In this document: positions 46,757-55,075 of the stretch, piece by piece
Layout: every line of letters begins with the position of its first letter
Numbering within the stretch: position 1 is the stretch's first letter
Origin: Candidatus Parachristensenella avicola
GTDB taxonomy: Bacteria; Bacillota; Clostridia; Christensenellales; UMGS416
Assembly (NCBI GenBank): GCA_904420205.1
Contig: CAJFUN010000034.1
Coordinates: 1-64,000, forward strand
Reading direction: 5' to 3'
DNA: 64,000 nucleotides
Notes under the pieces: model-generated
Told to the model about the DNA's origin: nothing
What the model saw: only the letters and a program-made list of their open reading frames with translations
Database searches by the model: none
Made by a program: the position numbers and the translations under genes

Positions 46757-47278
46757 ATGACTCAACCGATGAATCTGTTTATTCGCCCAGCCATGGCCTC
46801 CGACGCGCCGGAGATCCATCACATTGTGCAGCTGGCCTTTGCCGAGTACGCATCGCTGCTGGGGCTGGCTCAGCCGCCCAAGGCGCTTTTGGAGACGGAT
46901 GACGATATTGTGCGCGACATGCATGACAAGCGCGTGCTGATTGGCTTCGTTAACATGACCAAGGCAGTGGGTAGCGTGCGCTATGATGTACGGGAAGGGA
47001 TCGCCTATATCAGCCGCTTCGCCATCCTGCCCAACTGGCAGCAGTCCGGCATGGGACGGGCGCTTTTAGGCCAGGTTGAATCTGAATGCCGCCAACAGGG
47101 CGTCAAAGCAATCGCCCTGCATACGGGCACCAAGCTTATGGCGCAAGCCAGATTTTACTATGCCAATGGCTTTTATGTGCACTCTACCAGCCAGGATCGC
47201 GGATATATACGCGGCCTTTTCGTCAAAGAGCTGCGTCCCGATCAGCCGATTGACTTAAGCGCTGTAATAAACCGCTGA
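46757..47278 (+). CDS. GNAT-family N-acetyltransferase
   Basis: 173 residues. The acetyl-CoA loop is QQSGMGRALLGQV (about 94-106) and the C-terminal YYANGF motif (about 133-138) is normal. It begins two bases after argF stops, so it is in the arginine operon. A stand-alone GNAT that acetylates glutamate is known in Mycobacterium (Rv2747). That role is possible here, but the acceptor-binding half shows no specific match, so the substrate is undetermined. No separate ribosome-binding site is seen, suggesting coupled translation with argF. Confidence 0.82.
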   Translation: MTQPMNLFIRPAMASDAPEIHHIVQLAFAEYASLLGLAQPPKALLETDDDIVRDMHDKRVLIGFVNMTKAVGSVRYDVREGIAYISRFAILPNWQQSGMGRALLGQVESECRQQGVKAIALHTGTKLMAQARFYYANGFYVHSTSQDRGYIRGLFVKELRPDQPIDLSAVINR

Positions 47279-47296
47279 CCCAACAGCATTTTATAC

Positions 47297-47336
47297 AAAA
47301 AGGCGAAAGCCCCGCACAGGGGCTTTCGCCTTTTTT
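47297..47336. terminator. Bidirectional terminator
   Basis: The perfect stem AAAAGGCGAAAGCCCC/GGGGCTTTCGCCTTTT with a 5-base loop ends in TTTTTT. It separates the arginine operon from the converging RACo gene. Confidence 0.9.
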
Positions 47337-47358
47337 CAAGCTTCATAGTTGGTCACAG

Positions 47359-49152
47359 TTATTCAAACATCATTTTATCCATAAATAGATCCTGAAATTC
47401 CTTCACTGCTGAAAGTTCGATATACTGGATCTTCCCGGCCAGACGTTCCGCCCGATCCTGCTCCTTTTCGGAGAGCAGTGCCATCCTGGCCCCGGCCCCG
47501 GCTCCGTTGCCGATACCTTCAATCCGATCTAAAAGGGCGGCGGGCAGCAGGCCAATACGGCACGCATTGGCCCGGTCAATATAATTTCCGAAACCGCCGG
47601 CTAGGCATACGCGCTTGATATCATTCACCTGCGCGCCATATGCGCGGGCCAGCACCTCAATGCCGGCGGCGATCGCGCCTTTAGCCAGTTGCACCTCACG
47701 GATATCCTTTTGGGAAAGGGTCACAGCAGGATCGCCGTCCATCAGCTTAAAAATGGTATTACGGCCCTCGCAGGTAAACCGGGACGCCCAACCGTCAGGC
47801 CCCTCATCTGGATCCAAACGGCCGGTTTCATCTAAGGCTCCTGCATCCAGCAGCATGGCTACGGCATCCACCAAGCCGGATCCGCAAAGGCCTCTAGCCG
47901 CAGTATCGCCGATCACGCCGCAGCTAATCTCATCTCCCAAGCGGCGCACCGAAGAAATCGCTCCTGTTACGCCGCCCATGCCGCAGCTAATATGAGCGCC
48001 CTCCAGCGCCGGTCCGGCGGCGGTGGAGCAAGCAAGCATCCGATCGCGATTCCCCAACACCATCTCTCCGTTCGTGCCGATGTCCACCACCAAAGTCAGC
48101 TTGTCGTCCTCATCCAAGCCGGAAGCCATTACGCTGGCGACAATATCCGCGCCCACATAGCTGGCCACATTGGGCAACGTGTAAACGCAAGCCGCCGGTG
48201 CGATGCGCAGGCCCGACTCCTGGGGGCTCATGCAAAGCGCCCCTGTGAAAGCTGGAATAAAGGGCGACCGGGCGATATTAAGCGGTGAAACGCCGGCCAG
48301 CAGATGGATCATCACCGTATTGCCCACCAATACAGCACGGTAGATCCGGTCCTCGCTTATCTCCTGCTGGCGGCAGAGGCGGCCGATAAGCTCATTTATC
48401 CCTGATACGATCTTGTCCCGCAGGGTATCCATCGCCGCCATGCTCTCCGAGGCGTAGTCGATCCGGGAAATGACGTCATCCCCATAGCTCTTTTGTGGAT
48501 TCATCATGCTGGCGGCCTGGAGCTGCCGCCCCGTAAGAAGATCCACCAGATAGGCCACTACCGTAGTGGTACCAATATCTACCGCCAACCCATAAGCCGG
48601 CTGTTCCTTATGCCCCGGCCGGATATCCACCAAACGGTTTCCTTCCAACAGCGCCGATACGCGTCCCTGGTCGGCCCTACAGGCATCCGGCAGCTTTTTC
48701 AGCACCGAAAGCGGAACCAAATCCACCCCGAGCGCCTGGCGCAGACACTCTCGATCCCCCAGAGGTTCGTCAATGGTGCCCGCCGGTATCTGCGCATAGG
48801 TCCAGGCCAGCCGAAGGCATGGTTGCGTCTGTTCCGCCGTATCCTCGGCCAATATGACCGCTTCGCCCTGATGTTGGGCAAGGCGCACCAACATCGGCTG
48901 CTCTACCCGTACGCCGCAGGCCAGGCGATAGCCCTGGGCGATCTCCTGGGGCGTCAGCAGGGCTGCCTCCTGTTCGCCCGGCGTGCCGGCCGGCTCAATC
49001 TGCACCTTACATTTCCCGCAAAAGCAATGCCCCCCGCAGGGTGCATCCAACGTAATGCCGCCGCGGGTCAGGCAGCTATAAAGGCTTTCCCCACGGACAG
49101 CCTGCAGCTGCCGCTGCCCCTGCGGCGTAATAATGCGTATGGTGATCTGCAT
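47359..49152 (-). CDS. RACo-like corrinoid activation protein (ferredoxin-ASKHA)
   Basis: 597 residues. Residues 1-90 are a plant-type [2Fe-2S] ferredoxin with Cys39, Cys45, Cys48 and a distal Cys near 79. After a linker, residues 185-560 form an ASKHA-type ATPase (DUF4445) with AVDIGTTTVVAYLVD, LVVDIGTNGEMVLG, GLCGSGLVDAVA and LAGGFGNYID. RACo proteins use ATP to reduce inactive cob(II)alamin in corrinoid methyltransferases. No methyltransferase or corrinoid protein gene is in the window. It is 14 bases downstream of the methyltransferase gene and probably cotranscribed with it, with no obvious functional link. Confidence 0.9.
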   Translation of the reverse strand: MQITIRIITPQGQRQLQAVRGESLYSCLTRGGITLDAPCGGHCFCGKCKVQIEPAGTPGEQEAALLTPQEIAQGYRLACGVRVEQPMLVRLAQHQGEAVILAEDTAEQTQPCLRLAWTYAQIPAGTIDEPLGDRECLRQALGVDLVPLSVLKKLPDACRADQGRVSALLEGNRLVDIRPGHKEQPAYGLAVDIGTTTVVAYLVDLLTGRQLQAASMMNPQKSYGDDVISRIDYASESMAAMDTLRDKIVSGINELIGRLCRQQEISEDRIYRAVLVGNTVMIHLLAGVSPLNIARSPFIPAFTGALCMSPQESGLRIAPAACVYTLPNVASYVGADIVASVMASGLDEDDKLTLVVDIGTNGEMVLGNRDRMLACSTAAGPALEGAHISCGMGGVTGAISSVRRLGDEISCGVIGDTAARGLCGSGLVDAVAMLLDAGALDETGRLDPDEGPDGWASRFTCEGRNTIFKLMDGDPAVTLSQKDIREVQLAKGAIAAGIEVLARAYGAQVNDIKRVCLAGGFGNYIDRANACRIGLLPAALLDRIEGIGNGAGAGARMALLSEKEQDRAERLAGKIQYIELSAVKEFQDLFMDKMMFE

Positions 49153-49166
49153 AGTAGAAAAACCTC

Positions 49167-50351
49167 TTATCCTTGATTTTTATGAAACACCTGATAAATA
49201 CCGCATTTGAGGTAATGGGATTCAGGCATCGCTGCCAAAACCGGATGATCCCGCCCCTGACCACGGAACTCCATCTGACGCAAAACGCATCCGGCATCCC
49301 GCGCTGCAGCCTGTATCGTCTGCTGAAATAGATCGGGCAGCATGTGCTGCGAGCATGAACAGGTTATCAGGAATCCCCCATGTTTTGTCAAGCGCATACC
49401 CCATAGGTTAATGTCCTTATATCCCCGCGTGGCGGCGGCCACTGTGCTGCGGGACTTCGTAAAAGCTGGTGGATCCAGAATAACCGCATCAAAGCGTTCA
49501 CGGGCGTGGGCCATAGCGCGCAGACGGTCAAAGGCATTATCGCATATAAAGCTGCAGATACCGGAGAAACCATTCAGCTCCGCGTTGCGCCGCGCCCATT
49601 CACAAGTGTCCTGCGAAATATCCACCCCAATGGTTTCCCGCGCTCCATAATGGGCGGCGTGCAGCGAAAATGCGCCTACATGGCAGAAGCAGTCCAGCAC
49701 CCTGGCATCCTTCACATAAGGACGGATGGCGGCGCGGTTTTCCTTTTGATCCAGGAAATATCCTGTCTTTTGCCCCTCAGCGATGTCCACATGCAGAAGG
49801 ATCCCGTTTTCCTTCATGACGACGATGTCCGGTACCTCGCCGGCTAGCACGCCGCTTTTCTGCTTCAGTCCCTCCAACCCCCGCGTCGCAAGGTCGTCGC
49901 GCTCATAGACGCCTTTCGCGCCGGTAATCTCCATGGCAATGCGGGCAAGGGCAGGCTTAAAGGCCTCCAAACCGAGGCAAAGGCACTGCATCACGAGATA
50001 ATCACCGAATTTATCTAAAATAAGCCCCGGTATAAAATCAGCCTCCGCATGCACCAGTCGGCAACTATCAGGGTCGGCAAAAGCCAGCCGGTGCGCCCAT
50101 GCAGCTTGGAGCCGGGTGGCAAAAAAGGCCTCGTCCACCGGTTCACGTTCGTAACTGAGTAGCCGAACCGTAATTTGGGAATGCGGGTTATAAAACCCCT
50201 CTCCGCAGAAGGCCCCCTGCGGGGAGAGAATTTCCACCACCTGCCCTGGCTTAGCCGAAGGATCGGTGCGGGCAATATCGCTGCGGAAAACCCAAGGATG
50301 GCCGCCGCGAAAACGCTTCATTCCCTTAGGCGTTAGCTCAATTGTCGGCAT
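49167..50351 (-). CDS. RlmI-like 23S rRNA (cytosine-C5) methyltransferase
   Basis: 394 residues. An N-terminal PUA domain (about 1-75; GHPWVFRSDIA, GQVVEILSPQGAF) is followed by an RlmI-type linker and class I methyltransferase. SAM motif I is VLDCFCHVGAFSLHAA; the catalytic region is DPPAFTKSR and TCSCSQHM, whose Cys is the expected nucleophile. E. coli RlmI methylates C1962. Length and order of domains are typical. AGGAGG lies upstream of the ATG. Confidence 0.93.
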   Translation of the reverse strand: MPTIELTPKGMKRFRGGHPWVFRSDIARTDPSAKPGQVVEILSPQGAFCGEGFYNPHSQITVRLLSYEREPVDEAFFATRLQAAWAHRLAFADPDSCRLVHAEADFIPGLILDKFGDYLVMQCLCLGLEAFKPALARIAMEITGAKGVYERDDLATRGLEGLKQKSGVLAGEVPDIVVMKENGILLHVDIAEGQKTGYFLDQKENRAAIRPYVKDARVLDCFCHVGAFSLHAAHYGARETIGVDISQDTCEWARRNAELNGFSGICSFICDNAFDRLRAMAHARERFDAVILDPPAFTKSRSTVAAATRGYKDINLWGMRLTKHGGFLITCSCSQHMLPDLFQQTIQAAARDAGCVLRQMEFRGQGRDHPVLAAMPESHYLKCGIYQVFHKNQG

Positions 50352-50386
50352 AATTCCTCCTCTATTCTTTTTCCCATAGCTGGGAT

Positions 50387-50396
50387 ATGCTATAAT
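50387..50396 (+). promoter_or_regulatory. Extended -10 promoter of the pyruvate kinase gene
   Basis: TATGCTATAAT gives TGC before a perfect -10 TATAAT (50391-50396). No good -35 lies 17 bp upstream, as expected for extended -10 promoters. It is 80 bases before the start. Confidence 0.6.
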
Positions 50397-50476
50397 CGTA
50401 TTGCTCCTATCTGATTCTATTTGTTTCTGATCGATGGGTCAAGCCTTATTGAAATTTTATAAGAAGGAATGTGCAC

Positions 50477-51502
50477 ATGGAAAACAGACAAATGCCCGGA
50501 CTCTATGGTACGCTTGGGCCCTCTTGCCAAGATGCGGATATGCTGATCCAGCTTATTCGGGCAGGGATGACCGGCTTACGCATCAACCTCTCCCACGGCA
50601 CTTTGTCAGGCTGCGCCGCCTGGCTGGAGCAGGTCCGGGCCGCCGAGCGCTCGACCGGCCAGCAATTGGATTTGCTGATTGACCTGCAGGGACCTGAAAT
50701 TCGCCTGGGTGATTTTGCTGCCTTTGACGTGGAGCCCGGCCAGCTGATTTCCCTGGGAGACGGAGGCATTCCTGCCCCCGCTCCGGCGGTTGCCGCCTTG
50801 CAGCCTGGCGACCTTATTTCCGTAGACGACGGTGCCCAACTATGGAAGGTGCTGGAAGCCGAGGGTGCGTCGGCGCTTGTCCAGGTAATCCGTGGCGGTA
50901 TGCTGCTGCCTCGCAAAAGCTTAGCCCTGCCCGAGAACCGGCCGGTAGATATGCCTGCCTTAAGCGATCAAGATTATGAAAATCTGGCGCTGGCCGTTAA
51001 CCTTGGAATTCGCCAGGTGATGCTCCCCTTTGTTCACAGCGCAAAAGATATTCAGGCCGTCCGGACATACTGGGCCACGCTGACGGAGGATCCCCTCCAG
51101 ATCTTTGCCAAGATTGAAGATCCCATCGGGGTGCAGGCTTTGGAGTGTTTTATGGATGAGGTGGATGTAATCGTCATCGCCCGGGGGGATCTTGGCGCCC
51201 ATGTTCCCCTGAGCACCCTGCCGGTTCTGCAGATGGAGATCATCCGCCGCTGCCGCCAGCGCCATCGCCCTTTTTTGGTCGTCACCCAAATGCTGAATTC
51301 CATGATCCACGCGCCGGTCCCCACCCGCGCTGAAGTGACGGATATCGCGTTTGCCGTAGTCAGCGGCGCCGCCGCCATTATGCTGACCGGGGAAACCGCC
51401 ATGGGCGACTACCCGGCGGAGGCGATGACCGTTTTTGCTGACACGGCGCGCTGCGCCTATGAATACACCCTAACCGGAACGGATTGCCAAATGGGAGGTT
51501 AA
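50477..51502 (+). CDS. Short pyruvate kinase without the C-terminal domain
   Basis: 341 residues from ATG 50477, with AAGGA 8 bases before it. Barrel (A) and B domains are present. RINLSHG and DLQGPEIRLG open the active site; KIEDPIGV (catalytic Lys), ARGDLGAHVP, VVTQMLNSM and MLTGETAMGDYP follow in normal order. The allosteric C-domain of about 120 residues is missing, so the enzyme would not be controlled by fructose bisphosphate or AMP, if active. Unusual replacements are ED for the normal EN in KIEN and Met for Ala in GETA. The fructokinase gene starts 2 bases after its stop. Confidence 0.88.
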   Translation: MENRQMPGLYGTLGPSCQDADMLIQLIRAGMTGLRINLSHGTLSGCAAWLEQVRAAERSTGQQLDLLIDLQGPEIRLGDFAAFDVEPGQLISLGDGGIPAPAPAVAALQPGDLISVDDGAQLWKVLEAEGASALVQVIRGGMLLPRKSLALPENRPVDMPALSDQDYENLALAVNLGIRQVMLPFVHSAKDIQAVRTYWATLTEDPLQIFAKIEDPIGVQALECFMDEVDVIVIARGDLGAHVPLSTLPVLQMEIIRRCRQRHRPFLVVTQMLNSMIHAPVPTRAEVTDIAFAVVSGAAAIMLTGETAMGDYPAEAMTVFADTARCAYEYTLTGTDCQMGG

Positions 51503-51504
51503 CC

Positions 51505-52455
51505 ATGCTTGATCTTGTCGCCATCGGAGAGCTGCTGATTGACTTCACCCCCTGCGGGGTTACCGCGGAGGGCGCGCAGCGATACGCTCAAAACCCTGGC
51601 GGCGCGCCGGCCAATGTGGCCGTAGCCGCCGCTCGCCTGGGCCTTTCCGCCTCCTTTATCGGGAAGGTAGGAAGGGACAATTTCGGTTTCTTCCTTCGGG
51701 ATACGTTAATTCATAACGGTGTGGACGTAAGGTCTTTAGCCGAGGACGACACGATCCCCACCACGCTGGCCATTGTCAGCGTTACGCCGCAGGGCGAGCG
51801 TTCCTTTACCTTTTACCGGAAGCCCGGCGCGGATATCCGCCTGACCTGGGAGGATATCGACCTGAGCCTGCTAGAAAAGGGACATTTCATGCACTTTGGC
51901 TCGGTTGCCCTCGCTGGCGAGTCCTCCCGCACTACTGTGCTGCGTGCGGCTCAATACGCCCGCGAGCATGGCGCGATCATCTGCTATGACCCCAACTACC
52001 GGCCGCCTTTGTGGGATAGCGAGGCGGAGGCCCTCCATTATATGACCGAAGGGCTGAAGCTGGCGGACATCGTTAAAGTATCCGATGAAGAAATGCTGCT
52101 GCTGACCGGCGAGCAGGACTGCGAAAGCGGCAGTCGTGCCCTGGCGCAGTATGGAGCTGGCCTGATTTTGGTTACGCTGGGAGAAAAGGGCGCTTTCTTC
52201 CGCTTGGGTCAATATTGCGGATACGTACCGGGGTATAAAGTAACGGTGGCGGATACCAATGGCGCAGGCGATACCTTCCTGGGTGCGATGCTCTATCAGC
52301 TGCGCGGCATGGGCATGCAGGAGATCCGAAGCCTGACGCCGACCAAGCTGGAAGCGTTTATCGCATTTGCCAACCGTGCCGCTTCCCTGACCACCAGCCG
52401 GCCCGGCGCGATTCCCGCTATGCCCACGCTGGACGAAGTACTATCCGCCCAATAG
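51505..52455 (+). CDS. PfkB-family sugar kinase (fructokinase-like)
   Basis: 316 residues from ATG 51505, with GGGAGG upstream. The ribokinase fold carries the N-terminal GELLIDFTP, GGAPANVAVAAARLG, GKVGRDNFG and the C-terminal catalytic block VADTNGAGDTF (Asp of GAGD is the base). IVKVSDEEM and YDPNYRPPLW are typical of fructokinases. It is coupled to the short pyruvate kinase gene (stop to start 2 bases). Together they suggest the fate of a fructose-like sugar, but no transporter gene is adjacent. Confidence 0.92.
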   Translation: MLDLVAIGELLIDFTPCGVTAEGAQRYAQNPGGAPANVAVAAARLGLSASFIGKVGRDNFGFFLRDTLIHNGVDVRSLAEDDTIPTTLAIVSVTPQGERSFTFYRKPGADIRLTWEDIDLSLLEKGHFMHFGSVALAGESSRTTVLRAAQYAREHGAIICYDPNYRPPLWDSEAEALHYMTEGLKLADIVKVSDEEMLLLTGEQDCESGSRALAQYGAGLILVTLGEKGAFFRLGQYCGYVPGYKVTVADTNGAGDTFLGAMLYQLRGMGMQEIRSLTPTKLEAFIAFANRAASLTTSRPGAIPAMPTLDEVLSAQ

Positions 52456-52535
52456 GGACACACCCGTTTGGATTTACTGGGCATCTGACACCCATCGTCG
52501 GCAAAGAGCAATGGCTAGCTGCCATTGCTCTTTCA

Positions 52536-54299
52536 TTATGCGCTATGCGCCATTTCTTTGGAAAGCGCGTGAATACTCCACACATACCGCCCCATTTGCG
52601 GATTTTCCTTATACTGCACGATCCACAGCTCCGCGTCCAATCGCAGCAGGCTGTATTCCTCCGAAAGCACCAGAACCTCACGCTGCTCATATCCGCTAAT
52701 GTCCGGCATACCAATTTCCGGCATAAATTCTGTGCCCCATGGGGGCGCGCTGTCATCCAGCGGCTGCCATGCCCAGGTAAGCCCGGTGCAGCGAAAGCAT
52801 TCGCGGCCGCTTGCCCGCTCCTGTATAGCAAAGCTTGTAGGCGCAAGGGTATATTGATATTGGCTGCCTTCCGCCCAAGAACTGCTCAGCGGGCTAAGGT
52901 AGATATGTTGGGCATCCATATAATACAGAGCCGCATCCCTTCTTTCCAGCCGGAAAAGCCACCGGACCGTATTGCCCTGAGCGCTCCCTTCCGCTTCTTC
53001 ATATCCATATGCCAGATAGAGGTCGCCATTATCCTGCTGCAGCAAATCATACCGCACACCCCCGGCGGACATCTGCCAGGCCCGTCTATTTTCACGGCAG
53101 AGCCTTTCGGCCGCCTGGTTAAAATTCTCCGCCTCCTTAAATGCGCTGCTAAAACCCGCGGCGCTCAAGGGCACTTCTTCCAGCTTTCCCAGCCGCTCCC
53201 AGCCCTCCACTCCGCCGCCGCAAGCCCATAGGCTGCCGTCGCTTCCAACCCAATAGCTTGGCGCGGTTTCTGGCGTATAGGCGAAGGAATACTGCGGAGC
53301 GCTATATTCAACTGAAATAACCCGATAGGCCGCGTTTAAAGGATTGCCCGCCCGTTCGGCCGGATTCGCCGCCAGGAAAAAGAGGCCTGCCGCGCAAAGC
53401 ACCGCTGCCGATGCTGTCATCCAACGCGAGGGCTTCTTCCAGTGTAGGGCATTGCGGATGCGCGCCCTTAGCACACGCTTTCCAAAGGCCGGCGGTCCAG
53501 ATACGGCAGGACGCTGACTGAGGGCTACGTCAAGAAGCGCGGCGCTGTAAGCACTTTGGGCGTTTTCCTCTCTGGCAAGCACATCTTCGTCACAGCTCAT
53601 TTCCATATCACGGTTCATGAGGAAAAAAGCCGCCCAGCATAACGGATTCATCCAATGAACCGCCAGCAGCAGATAGGCGAAAAGCTTTATGAGGGGATCC
53701 ATACGCCGGATATGACAGCGTTCATGCGCAATGGCATAGTGCAGGGAATCCGGCGACATATGATAAGGAATATAGATGCGGGGCCGTACAAAGCCCATGA
53801 CAAAAGGCGTACCAGCGCACTCCGACTGATAGATCCCCTGCGCCCACCGCACCGCGCTGCGGAGCCGCAGGCTCAGCCGCACATAGCTTGCTATCCCCCA
53901 TAAGATGAACAGCAAAACGCCCAAGCACCAAAGGGTCGCAGCGATGGGGACCCATCCATTTGAGACCGTAGAGGCCGCTTTTACGGTTTCCGTCTCCTGA
54001 ACGATATGCCCGGCTTGAATGAGCTGCCCTATCGCTGGAGATAGGGCGCCCGCCGGCGCCGTCGAAGCGATAGCATTTCCGGATGCGGCTGGATGGGTCG
54101 TTGGCCCTACCAAAGAAAAAAGGCTGAAAGCCGACTGGAAGGAAACAGGGCAACATAGCCGAAAACCCACTACGGCCCAAAGCCGGTAGGCATATTTTTT
54201 GGGGGCGCGTTTCAGCAGCGCACGGAACACGATTACGGCCATGATCACCCAAGAGGCCCTTAGGCTCATTCCCATCGTCTGAAGAAATGCAGCTTCCAT
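52536..54299 (-). CDS. M56-family (BlaR1/MecR1-type) sensor metalloprotease
   Basis: 587 residues from ATG 54299, with AAGGAGGGG upstream. Four membrane helices (about 12-30, 38-56, 118-142 and 325-342) enclose the M56 protease, whose zinc motif is AHERCHIRR (His192, Glu193, His196) with a downstream DMEMSCDE zinc Glu. The extracellular C-terminal 240 residues lack the SxxK, SxN and KTG motifs of the penicillin-sensor domain of BlaR1, so the ligand is not a beta-lactam by this route. It is encoded 1 base after the BlaI-type repressor, which it probably cleaves. Confidence 0.87.
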   Translation of the reverse strand: MEAAFLQTMGMSLRASWVIMAVIVFRALLKRAPKKYAYRLWAVVGFRLCCPVSFQSAFSLFSLVGPTTHPAASGNAIASTAPAGALSPAIGQLIQAGHIVQETETVKAASTVSNGWVPIAATLWCLGVLLFILWGIASYVRLSLRLRSAVRWAQGIYQSECAGTPFVMGFVRPRIYIPYHMSPDSLHYAIAHERCHIRRMDPLIKLFAYLLLAVHWMNPLCWAAFFLMNRDMEMSCDEDVLAREENAQSAYSAALLDVALSQRPAVSGPPAFGKRVLRARIRNALHWKKPSRWMTASAAVLCAAGLFFLAANPAERAGNPLNAAYRVISVEYSAPQYSFAYTPETAPSYWVGSDGSLWACGGGVEGWERLGKLEEVPLSAAGFSSAFKEAENFNQAAERLCRENRRAWQMSAGGVRYDLLQQDNGDLYLAYGYEEAEGSAQGNTVRWLFRLERRDAALYYMDAQHIYLSPLSSSWAEGSQYQYTLAPTSFAIQERASGRECFRCTGLTWAWQPLDDSAPPWGTEFMPEIGMPDISGYEQREVLVLSEEYSLLRLDAELWIVQYKENPQMGRYVWSIHALSKEMAHSA

Positions 54300-54300
54300 C

Positions 54301-54663
54301 TTACCCCTCCTTATGTTCGTCAATAAGCCGCTTGAGTTCCTCAGCCTCCTTCTCAGAGAGGGTTCTATCGCCTAAAAACGCCACAAGAAAGCCGGGCAGC
54401 GAGCCTGCAAAAGCGCGATCCACCAGGCGCTTGCTTTCATATGCTTGGACTGCGCTGCGAGGCACCAGCGATGTCACCACCGCATCCTGATTGCGAGCGA
54501 ATCCCCGGTCGCATAGCTTTTTCAGAACCGTATAGGTGGTAGATTTTTTCCAACCCAATGTTTGGGCGCAGCGTTCCACCAGCTCCCGAGAGGGAAGTGG
54601 CTCGTGCGACCATATTACACACATAAAACGGTAGTCGCTCTCGCACAGCTTCATCTCTTCCAT
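54301..54663 (-). CDS. BlaI/MecI/CopY-type repressor
   Basis: 120 residues. A winged-helix DNA-binding domain (about 8-75; LPSRELVERCAQTLGWKKSTTYTVLKKL is in two parts) and a C-terminal helical dimer domain, as in BlaI. The start ATG follows AAAGGAGGAACACA. The M56 sensor gene starts 1 base after its stop. It presumably represses its own operon via the two palindromes just upstream. No beta-lactamase or copper genes are next to it. Confidence 0.92.
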   Translation of the reverse strand: MEEMKLCESDYRFMCVIWSHEPLPSRELVERCAQTLGWKKSTTYTVLKKLCDRGFARNQDAVVTSLVPRSAVQAYESKRLVDRAFAGSLPGFLVAFLGDRTLSEKEAEELKRLIDEHKEG

Positions 54664-54677
54664 TGTGTTCCTCCTTT

Positions 54678-54695
54678 GGTCTATAATTATCGACC
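54678..54695. promoter_or_regulatory. BlaI-type operator, copy 1
   Basis: GGTCTATAATTATCGACC is a near-perfect palindrome (one mismatch pair) between the promoter and the repressor start codon. It shares GTCTAT...ATnGAC with copy 2. Confidence 0.75.
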
Positions 54696-54702
54696 CGAGT
54701 TT

Positions 54703-54720
54703 AGTCTATCATAATAGACC
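54703..54720. promoter_or_regulatory. BlaI-type operator, copy 2
   Basis: The core GTCTAT-CATA-ATAGAC (54704-54719) is a dyad with the same half-sites as copy 1. It overlaps the -10 region of the repressor promoter. Confidence 0.75.
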
Positions 54721-54732
54721 TCATCCTGTCAA
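54704..54732 (-). promoter_or_regulatory. Promoter of the BlaI/M56 operon
   Basis: On the minus strand, a perfect -35 TTGACA (54727-54732) precedes a weak -10 (TAGACT at 18 bp, or ATAGAC at 17 bp) that lies inside operator copy 2. Repressor binding would directly block the polymerase. Confidence 0.75.
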
Positions 54733-54990
54733 TTGCAGTATAAGCACCCAGCGCACTGAAAAGGACATGTGAACATAGTATCTCGTCTGAACCGTAAAGA
54801 ATGGCTCTTCTAGCCACCTTGGGCGGGACAGATGCTTTCGATCATTCGGCCATGGCGTCGCGCTCCGAACTAAGGCAGGTAAGATAAGATGAACTTACCG
54901 GTATGAAGACCTTCCTGCCCATAGCATGATGTTGCCATGTCAAGATTCATAGTCCCTTTGGCATGGGCTATGGGCCGCTGAATGCTGCCG
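54733..54990. other. 258-base spacer, nothing recognised
   Basis: Between the repressor promoter and the terminator of the decarboxylase operon there is no open frame of useful length and no clear repeat or promoter other than those listed. Short inverted segments (CCCATAGC and GGCTATGGG) are the only structure noticed. Confidence 0.5.
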
Positions 54991-54992
54991 AT

Positions 54993-55032
54993 AAAAAAAT
55001 CCTCCGCATGATTTTAATCATGCGGAGGATTT
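54993..55032 (-). terminator. Terminator of the decarboxylase operon
   Basis: On the minus strand, the 15-bp perfect stem AAATCCTCCGCATGA (with its complement) across a 6-base loop is followed by seven T, 44 bases after the oadA stop. Confidence 0.9.
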
Positions 55033-55075
55033 GCTGTTTACCTATCTCCCTTCGCGCAGGGCTTAGGGATCGGTT

